Made by a program: the position numbers and the translations under genes. Below the pieces are notes generated by a model. That model was given only the letters and a program-made list of their open reading frames with translations, did no database searches and was not told the origin of the DNA. DNA of 45,953 nucleotides from Deltaproteobacteria bacterium. GTDB taxonomy: Bacteria > Desulfobacterota > JACPFL01. The DNA lies in the NCBI GenBank assembly GCA_016183025.1, contig JACPFL010000141.1, positions 1 to 45,953 of the forward strand. Reading direction: 5' to 3'. Below, one piece after another: positions 41,337 through 45,953 of this stretch; position 1 is the first letter of the stretch, and each line of letters begins with the position of its first letter.

Positions 41337-42580
41337 ACGCCCGTCCTCACGCGCGCCCGAGATGGCCATCGGGACCGGTCATTGGCGGGCTGGTCGCGCT
41401 CCTCCTGCTGGGGGGTGCGGGGTTTCTCGAGGGCCTGGCGGCCGAGCCGTCCCGGGCCTGGCCGGTCTACCTGGTGAACTTCCTGTTCTGGGCAGGGCTG
41501 GCCCAGGCCGGGGTCACCTTCGCGGCGCTGCACCAGATCACCGGATCGCGCTGGGGGCCCGCAGTCCGCCGTCTCGCTGAGGGGATGGGGGCCTTCCTCC
41601 CCGCCGCACTCCTCCTCTTCCTGCCGCTTGTCCCCGGCCGGGCGTGGCTCTTCCCCTGGCTGCAGGAGCCGCTCCCGCAGAAGGCCTGGTGGCTGGACGC
41701 CCCTAGGCTCTTCCTGCGGGATGGGGGCGGGCTCATCCTGCTCACGTGGGTCAGCCTCCTGTTCGTCCGCTACTCGCTCCGCCCGGAGCTGGGGGAGGCC
41801 ATCGCCCAGGGGCAGCTCCCGCCACGGGGTCTGGCCGCGTGGCTCGCCAACGGCTGGCAGGGGCTCGCTGCCGAGCGCGCGCGCTCCCGGCGGGCCCTCA
41901 GCGTCCTGGCCCCAGCGGTCCTGCTGATCTACTGCCTGGTCTGGAGCCTGCTCGGGTTCGACCTCGTCATGTCGCTGAGCCCGGCCTGGTCGAGCACGCT
42001 CTTCGGCGCCTACATCTTCCTCACGACCTTCTACCTCGGCCTGGCCGGCCTCGCGGTGCTCGCCGTCCTGCTCCGGAAGCCGTGCGGGCTGCTGGGGCAT
42101 GTCGCGTCGGCCCAGCTCCACGACCTGGGCAAGCTCCTGCTGGGCTTCTGCATGCTGACCGGGTACTTCTTCTTCTCGCAGTACCTCGTGATCTGGTACG
42201 GCAACCTGCCGCGGGAGTACGGGTTCTTCCTGGTGCGCGGGGAAGGGGCCTGGGGGCCGCTCGCCTGGACGGTGCTCGGCCTGGTCGTCTTCCTGCCGTT
42301 CGTCGTCCTGCTGAGCCGCCGGGCCAAGGAGCGACCGGGGAGCCTGCTGGCCCTGACGCTGGTGATCGTGGTGGGGATGTGGCTGGAGCGCTACGTGTTG
42401 GTCGTCCCCTCGCTCGCGCCGGCGCGCGGGCCGGCCTTCGGCTGGGTGGAGCTCTCCACCACGCTCGGCTTCCTGGCCGCCGCGGCCCTCAGCTACGCGG
42501 GCTTCGTGCGGATCCTCCCCCCGGGCGCGCTGGTCCCGGAGCCCGGCCGGGAGGCGCTCCCCCCGGACCGCGCCTGCTGA
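41333..42580 (+). CDS. actF: Alternative complex III subunit ActF
   Basis: A 415-residue membrane protein, paralogue-like to ActC but without quinol-site features I can confirm. About ten helices are visible, including WPVYLVNFLFWAGLAQAGVT near the N terminus, FDLVMSLSPAWSSTLFGAYI, and LTLVIVVGMWLERYVLVVPS, which holds the GMWLERY motif that ActC here lacks. The GTG at 41333 overlaps the actE stop. It is the last gene of the operon: no terminal oxidase gene or actG follows, and a hairpin lies 32 bp after the stop. Confidence 0.92.
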   Translation: MNARPHARPRWPSGPVIGGLVALLLLGGAGFLEGLAAEPSRAWPVYLVNFLFWAGLAQAGVTFAALHQITGSRWGPAVRRLAEGMGAFLPAALLLFLPLVPGRAWLFPWLQEPLPQKAWWLDAPRLFLRDGGGLILLTWVSLLFVRYSLRPELGEAIAQGQLPPRGLAAWLANGWQGLAAERARSRRALSVLAPAVLLIYCLVWSLLGFDLVMSLSPAWSSTLFGAYIFLTTFYLGLAGLAVLAVLLRKPCGLLGHVASAQLHDLGKLLLGFCMLTGYFFFSQYLVIWYGNLPREYGFFLVRGEGAWGPLAWTVLGLVVFLPFVVLLSRRAKERPGSLLALTLVIVVGMWLERYVLVVPSLAPARGPAFGWVELSTTLGFLAAAALSYAGFVRILPPGALVPEPGREALPPDRAC

Positions 42581-42611
42581 CGGCTGGACGCGTTCGCGTT
42601 CGCATCTCGGT

Positions 42612-42625
42612 GGCCTCAGGAGGCC
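42612..42625. terminator. Hairpin after actF
   Basis: GGCCTC-AG-GAGGCC is a perfect 6-bp inverted repeat 32 bp after the actF stop, followed by GTCTCTACTT. It lies between convergent genes, so may end both transcripts. Confidence 0.45.
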
Positions 42626-42657
42626 GTCTCTACTTCGCGCCTCGTTGCCATCGCATG

Positions 42658-42909
42658 TCAGAGCGGGTAGTAGAGGACCACCGCGACCATCCCGGCTCCG
42701 AAGAACAGGAGCGCGGCGATCACGATCAGGGCCAGAATCCAGTCGCCCAGGGCGCTGGTGTCCGCTGAGGTTTCTCGTTCCCGCTGGACCTCGCGGTGGG
42801 TGCCCTCCAAGACGATGGGCCGATAGCCGCCGAGCTGCCGAAGCTCCGGCCCGCTGCCGATCGACCGGCGTCGGCCACATGACGCGAGCAGGGTTTGCAG
42901 ACACCGCAT
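42658..42909 (-). CDS. Small membrane protein of unknown function
   Basis: An 83-residue protein. The N terminus (MRCLQTLLASCGRRRS) is short and has a Cys in a lipobox-like position but no proper hydrophobic core; the C terminus is one clear transmembrane helix (WILALIVIAALLFFGAGMVA). The ATG at 42909 follows GGAGGGGCT, a good ribosome-binding site. It is convergent with the ACIII operon and downstream of two exported-protein genes. I recognise no family; it may belong to the same small group as the following lipoprotein. Confidence 0.6.
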   Translation of the reverse strand: MRCLQTLLASCGRRRSIGSGPELRQLGGYRPIVLEGTHREVQRERETSADTSALGDWILALIVIAALLFFGAGMVAVVLYYPL

Positions 42910-42954
42910 AGCCCCTCCCGGTCCGTAGCCCCGTCCCGTGGCAGTGGCTCGCCC

Positions 42955-43353
42955 CTACCGCACCACGAACGAGGCTCGAAGCGTCCTCTGCTGCTCCCCG
43001 GCAGCGCAGGTGACGGCGAGGGCCCACGTCCCTGGGGTCATCGCGGCACCCACTGGCCAGCTCCAGCTCACGTGCCCCCGTTGGTCAGCCGTCTTCGGAC
43101 CTGACCACCGGGCTTTGCTGAGGCCAGAGTGGTACCGAACGCCCAGCACGCATTTGGCGTTGGGAACGGTCTGGACGCTGATGGTGACGTGGCTGCCGCG
43201 GCTGACCGGCGAGCTGAGGGACACGGGCGTGACCACCAGCGGCGGGACCGCCGAGGGGGCCGCGGAGCCCTCCGGCCCGCAGGCGACGGTGGCGGCGACC
43301 ACGAGCATGCAGCCTGCCACGGCGAGTCGGCGAAGAGGAATCCCAGGTCGCAT
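42955..43353 (-). CDS. Small lipoprotein with Ig-like beta-sandwich
   Basis: A 132-residue protein with a lipoprotein signal (MLVVAATVAC, Cys25 in VAC-G), a Ser/Pro linker, and a mature part of about 90 residues with beta-strands (VSRGSHVTISVQTVPNAKC, GHVSWSWPVGAAMTPGTWAL) and two Cys that could form a disulfide. The style is that of a small Ig-like or FixG-type domain, but no family is certain. The ATG at 43353 follows GAGGGGG; the upstream frame to 43581 overlaps the next gene and is not supported. Confidence 0.7.
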   Translation of the reverse strand: MRPGIPLRRLAVAGCMLVVAATVACGPEGSAAPSAVPPLVVTPVSLSSPVSRGSHVTISVQTVPNAKCVLGVRYHSGLSKARWSGPKTADQRGHVSWSWPVGAAMTPGTWALAVTCAAGEQQRTLRASFVVR

Positions 43354-43387
43354 GATCGACGCCCCCTCTCGTTCTTGCCTTCCGCAA

Positions 43388-43421
43388 GAGGGGGTGGGGC
43401 GCGTCAGGCCCCCACCCCCTC
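43388..43421 (-). terminator. Strong intrinsic-terminator-like hairpin
   Basis: GAGGGGGTGGGG (43388-43399) and CCCCACCCCCTC (43410-43421) are perfect complements with a 10-nt loop: a 12-bp GC stem 10 bp after the stop of the gene at 43431. It would insulate that gene from the lipoprotein gene downstream, or attenuate read-through into it. No T-tract is present. Confidence 0.65.
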
Positions 43422-43430
43422 CGCCGGCTG

Positions 43431-43712
43431 TTAGTGGTTGACGTACCGGGAATCCTCGCCGTCGAAGCGGATGGGCTCCCGAACGGCGCCCATATCGGTC
43501 GCCGTCGCGGCCGGCCCCTTGGCCATGCCGGTGACCGGGGCCTGGAGCGAGCGGAGCCCGAACACGGTCTCCGCGTACCAATCCGGCAGCGGGCCCGACT
43601 CGTCAAAGGTCGTCCCGACCTGCGCGCCTGCGGTCGGCACTGCGTTCGTGAAGGGCACGCCGGCGGTGGCCAGCAGCCCCGCCCCCAGCAAGATCGCCAC
43701 TAGCTTCTTCAT
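43431..43712 (-). CDS. Small exported protein of unknown function
   Basis: A 93-residue protein with a classical signal peptide (MKKLVAILLGAGLLATAGVP; cleavage likely after the second Ala-rich stretch) and a mature part of about 65 residues with no Cys, ending in RYVNH. The AAAGGAGG ribosome-binding site seven bases before the ATG at 43712 is the best in this part of the window, and a strong hairpin follows the gene, so it may be highly expressed. The segment EPIRFDGEDSRYVNH is polar and could bind metal or a partner. I do not recognise a family. Confidence 0.7.
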   Translation of the reverse strand: MKKLVAILLGAGLLATAGVPFTNAVPTAGAQVGTTFDESGPLPDWYAETVFGLRSLQAPVTGMAKGPAATATDMGAVREPIRFDGEDSRYVNH

Positions 43713-44056
43713 GACACCCTCCTTTGGGTTGTGGCTGGCGGCCACCTCTTTGGCGCCAGCCGGTTTGCCAAGGGAGAGCGCAAGGGCCATGCCCATCCGG
43801 GAACATCGGGATCAACCCGAAGGAATACCCTGAATTGACAGGAGAATTCGTGCGGAGATCAGTGGAACGAGGCGTCCGAGGAAAAGAGAAACGAGAGCCG
43901 TTCTGCTACACCTCAGTAGTGAGAATGCTTCGGCCGATTGGACGGCCTTTACGCACTCCCCCCTCCAAGACCGCCTTGACAGCCCCTAGGGGGCGGCATA
44001 CAGTTCTTGATCTCCACTCCGGCCCTGAGGGGGCACAGAGGAAACAAAAGACCGAC
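43713..44056. other. Divergent intergenic region upstream of the orphan binding protein
   Basis: About 340 bp, visibly less GC-rich around 43800-43930 than the surroundings. It contains the palindromic promoter at 43976-44004. I see no gene, and I could not place the promoter of the minus-strand small protein gene. Confidence 0.4.
43976..44004 (+). promoter_or_regulatory. Sigma-70 promoter with palindromic spacer (possible operator)
   Basis: TTGACA (43976-43981), a 17-bp spacer and TACAGT (43999-44004). The spacer contains the palindrome CCCCTAGGGG (43983-43992), centred between the two boxes. A repressor or MerR-type activator bound there would act on RNA polymerase directly. The start near 44011 leaves a leader of about 46 nt to the ATG at 44057. 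Confidence 0.6.
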
Positions 44057-45040
44057 ATGAGGCTCAGCGCAGTCGGGCTCATCATTCCCCTCGCTCTCAG
44101 CCTCCTCGTGGCACCGCGCTCCTCCGACGCGCAGGCACCCGCGAGGGTCCCCCGGATAGGGTTTCTCGCGCTGCATCCCGCGCCTTCGCCCCGCAGCCAG
44201 GCCTTCGAGCAAGGGCTGCAGGAGCTGGGCTACGTGGAGGGCCAGACCATCGCCCTGGAGTACCGGTGGGCGGCGGGGAGGGCGGATCGGCTCCCCGCCC
44301 TCGCGGCCGAGCTGGTCCGGCTCGAGGTGGACGTCATCGTGGCGGTGGGTGACGCCGTGATCCGTGCGACCATGAACGCAACGCGGACGATCCCCATCGT
44401 CATGGCGATCGCCGGCGATCCTGTGGGGAGCGGGTTCGTCGCCAGCCTGGCACGCCCGGGCGGCAACGTCACAGGGCTGAGTTTCCTTGCCCCGGAGCTC
44501 AGCGTGAAACGACTGGAGCTGCTCAAGGAGGTCGTGCCCGGGCTCTCCCGCGTGGCCGTCCTCCGGAATCCGGCCAATCCAGCCTCCGCACTCGCCCTTA
44601 GAGAGATGGAGGCGGCGGCCCGGGCGCTGGGGGTGCAGCTGCAACCCCTGGAGGTGCGAGCGCCCGACGAGTTCGAGAACGCCTTCTCGGCGATAGCCAG
44701 GGGGCACGCCGGCGCGCTCCTCGCGCTGCCGGACGGGCTGTTCTTCACTCACCGGGCACGGCTCACGGGCCTCGCGCTCAAGAGGCGGCTGCCCGCGATG
44801 GGCGAATCCCGGGAGTATACGGAGGCCGGCGGCCTCCTCGCCTACGGGCCAAGCCCTCTTCACTTCTTCCGGCGCGCCGCCACCTATGTGGATAAGATCC
44901 TGAAGGGGGCCAAGCCGGCCGACCTCCCCGTGGAGCGGCCCACCCGCTTCGAGCTGGTCATCAACCTGAAGACGGCCCGAGCCCTCGGCCTCACCATCCC
45001 CCGGCACCTGCTGATCTGGGCCGACAAGGTGATCCAATGA
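44057..45040 (+). CDS. Orphan ABC transporter substrate-binding protein (ABC_sub_bind family)
   Basis: A 327-residue exported binding protein. Signal peptide (VGLIIPLALSLLVAPRSSDA) and then the two-lobed fold of the ABC_sub_bind (TrpX/YtrX-like) family: RIGFLALHPAP, QGLQELGYVEGQTIALEYRW, VDVIVAVGDAVIRATMNATR, TIPIVMAIAGDPVGSGFVAS, LARPGGNVTGLSFLAPELSV and the conserved KRLELLKEVVPGLSRVAVL. No permease or ATPase gene follows, as is common for this family in some soil lineages, so a partner elsewhere or a sensor role is possible. The ATG at 44057 has only a weak ribosome-binding site. Confidence 0.88.
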   Translation: MRLSAVGLIIPLALSLLVAPRSSDAQAPARVPRIGFLALHPAPSPRSQAFEQGLQELGYVEGQTIALEYRWAAGRADRLPALAAELVRLEVDVIVAVGDAVIRATMNATRTIPIVMAIAGDPVGSGFVASLARPGGNVTGLSFLAPELSVKRLELLKEVVPGLSRVAVLRNPANPASALALREMEAAARALGVQLQPLEVRAPDEFENAFSAIARGHAGALLALPDGLFFTHRARLTGLALKRRLPAMGESREYTEAGGLLAYGPSPLHFFRRAATYVDKILKGAKPADLPVERPTRFELVINLKTARALGLTIPRHLLIWADKVIQ

Positions 45041-45087
45041 GAATGGCGACGAGTACCGAGACCTCGTTCTGAGAGGAGGGATCAGCC

Positions 45088-45498
45088 ATGACAGCCGAAC
45101 AGCAGCAGATCGAAGAGTTCATGGAGAAGCGGCGTCAACTCCTGGAGAAGTGCAGCGGCGCCCCGCAGGACCTGGACACGATGATGGCCTTGTATGCTGA
45201 GAATGCCAGCTTTACTCCCCCCCGTGAGCCCCGGAAAGGGGATAAGGGAACCATCCGGGAGTTTTATGAGAGAAATTGTCGAGCCTTCCCGAATCGTGAG
45301 TTCATCCCTGTGGGGCAGCCCTCCATCCGGCTATGCAACAGCACCACAGCTATCGTGAATCAGGAGACCCACGTCATCCTCAAGGACCGTAACGGCAAAG
45401 TTGTTGCGGATTTCTACGGCCGGGAGACCTTCACGTTGGTGAAGCAGAAAGACCGCTGGGTGATCCTGGATCACACCACGTCTCGCTCCCCTGAATAG
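45088..45498 (+). CDS. SnoaL/ketosteroid isomerase-like (NTF2-fold) protein
   Basis: A 136-residue cytoplasmic protein with the NTF2-like cone pattern: DLDTMMALYAENASFTPPRE near the N terminus, GTIREFYERNCRAFPNREFI, and C-terminal strands with ETFTLVKQKDRWVILDHTTS. No catalytic residue set can be assigned. A good GGAGGG ribosome-binding site precedes the ATG. It lies 47 bp after the binding protein gene on the same strand; co-transcription is possible. Its lower GC at third positions in places (gctgagaatgccagctttac, 45197-45216) differs from the neighbours and might point to recent acquisition. Confidence 0.75.
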   Translation: MTAEQQQIEEFMEKRRQLLEKCSGAPQDLDTMMALYAENASFTPPREPRKGDKGTIREFYERNCRAFPNREFIPVGQPSIRLCNSTTAIVNQETHVILKDRNGKVVADFYGRETFTLVKQKDRWVILDHTTSRSPE

Positions 45499-45510
45499 CG
45501 CGTCTGGCCG

Positions 45511-45953
45511 TTACTGGAGTGTGCCTCCGCCTAGCGGGGCCCGGGTCTGCAGGACCGTCCTGGGGGTCCAGCTCTGGACGACCCTCGTGCCCTTGCCCCG
45601 GTCCCGGGCCTCCATCGCGTGGATCAGCCCCAGGATCGTGTTGATCTTGACCGCCCAGCCCATGCGCTGGGAGTTCATGATCGTGCCCTGGGCCAGGCCC
45701 ACCAGCTCGAACTGCCCGTCGCGCAGCGCCACCACCGGCGTCCCGCTGTCCCCCGGGTTCAGCCCGTTGGAGACCATGAAGATGCTCCCCAGGCGCGCGA
45801 TCGTGCCCAGCACCCCGGGCGGCCGCAGGTTGCTCACGATCCCCTCGCGCACGTTGATCCCGGAGTTCATCGGGTTGCCGATCACGTACACGAAGTTCCC
45901 CAGCCGCAGGTCATCGCTGTTGCCGATCCGGTACGGGAAGGACGGCAGCCTGA
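45511..45953 (-). CDS. Trypsin-like/HtrA-type serine protease, C-terminal part
   Basis: The frame is open to the right edge, so the 5' part is missing; about 146 residues are seen. They include GNFVYVIGNPMNSGINVREG IVSN (a chymotrypsin-fold strand pair) and the catalytic-Ser motif NPGDSGTP (Gly-Asp-Ser-Gly), followed by the strand LVGLAQGTIM. The His and Asp of the triad would be outside the window. The C-terminal tail (about 35 residues, VVQSWTPRTVLQTRAPLGGG) has no PDZ domain, so it is not a full DegP. It is convergent with the SnoaL-like gene, 12 bp apart. Confidence 0.8.
   Translation of the reverse strand, partial: RLPSFPYRIGNSDDLRLGNFVYVIGNPMNSGINVREGIVSNLRPPGVLGTIARLGSIFMVSNGLNPGDSGTPVVALRDGQFELVGLAQGTIMNSQRMGWAVKINTILGLIHAMEARDRGKGTRVVQSWTPRTVLQTRAPLGGGTLQ

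Noticed and set aside
41309-43027. Open frame of 572 codons antisense to actF
   Set aside because: The Glu/Arg/Pro-rich product has no recognisable domain, and actF is supported by its helices and operon position.
42955-43581. Lipoprotein gene starting at 43581
   Set aside because: The extra 76 residues overlap the small exported protein gene and the strong hairpin; the ATG at 43353 gives a proper lipoprotein signal.

Overview
The window is GC-rich DNA with dense coding and short intergenic gaps, from a diderm bacterium: it carries a TolC-type outer-membrane factor, two Mla/MCE lipid transport loci, lipoproteins, a class A penicillin-binding protein and a Tat system. A CIRCE-controlled hrcA operon, an alternative complex III (ACIII) operon, several sigma-54-like promoters and an orphan ABC_sub_bind-type binding protein suggest an uncultured lineage such as Rokubacteria/Methylomirabilota or a relative. 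That placement is inference; no rRNA or phylogenetic marker was analysed. I saw no tRNA, rRNA, CRISPR array, transposase or prophage.

Layout. 1-157: start of a type IV pilin gene (minus). 644-4124: a family 5 uracil-DNA glycosylase convergent with an SsuABC/NitT-like ABC operon. 4378-9584: a small SufT-like protein, a heterodimeric ABC exporter pair (minus), then tatA-tatC. 9719-12767: an endonuclease V homologue with altered active-site residues, and a GAF hybrid histidine kinase behind a near-perfect sigma-54 promoter. 12764-15830: hrcA-grpE-dnaJ (minus) without dnaK, with a consensus CIRCE. 15950-18316: PBP1A. 18380-22125: Mla locus 1 (lipoprotein, MlaE, MlaF, long repeat-rich MlaD). 22401-23378: a small exported protein and khpA. 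23411-27405: Mla locus 2 (MlaE, MlaF, a MlaD-TolC continuous reading frame, MlaC). 27525-29644: citrate synthase and a secreted protein. 29748-32812: a sigma-54 response regulator and a membrane histidine kinase with a c-type heme motif in its periplasmic domain. 33155-42580: a nine-gene cytochrome/ACIII operon. 42658-45953: small exported proteins, an orphan ABC binding protein, a SnoaL-like protein and the end of a trypsin-like protease gene.

The most interesting unit is 29.7-42.6 kb. A heme-c sensor kinase and its sigma-54 activator are divergent from an operon encoding three extra c-type cytochromes plus ActA-F. The gap holds a -24/-12 promoter, a palindrome about 110 bp upstream of the predicted transcription start, and a hairpin abutting the first ribosome-binding site. 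The simplest reading is that the kinase senses redox state or a gas through its heme and tunes quinol:cytochrome c oxidoreductase expression. The ActB Tat signal would make assembly depend on a Tat system such as the one at 8.4-9.6 kb.

Other points worth checking are the MlaD-TolC fusion at a nine-base homopolymer, the tandem 14-residue repeats in the long MlaD, the endonuclease V homologue with three altered key residues, the ActC lacking its usual GMWLER-type helix, and the orphan binding protein whose promoter spacer is a palindrome.
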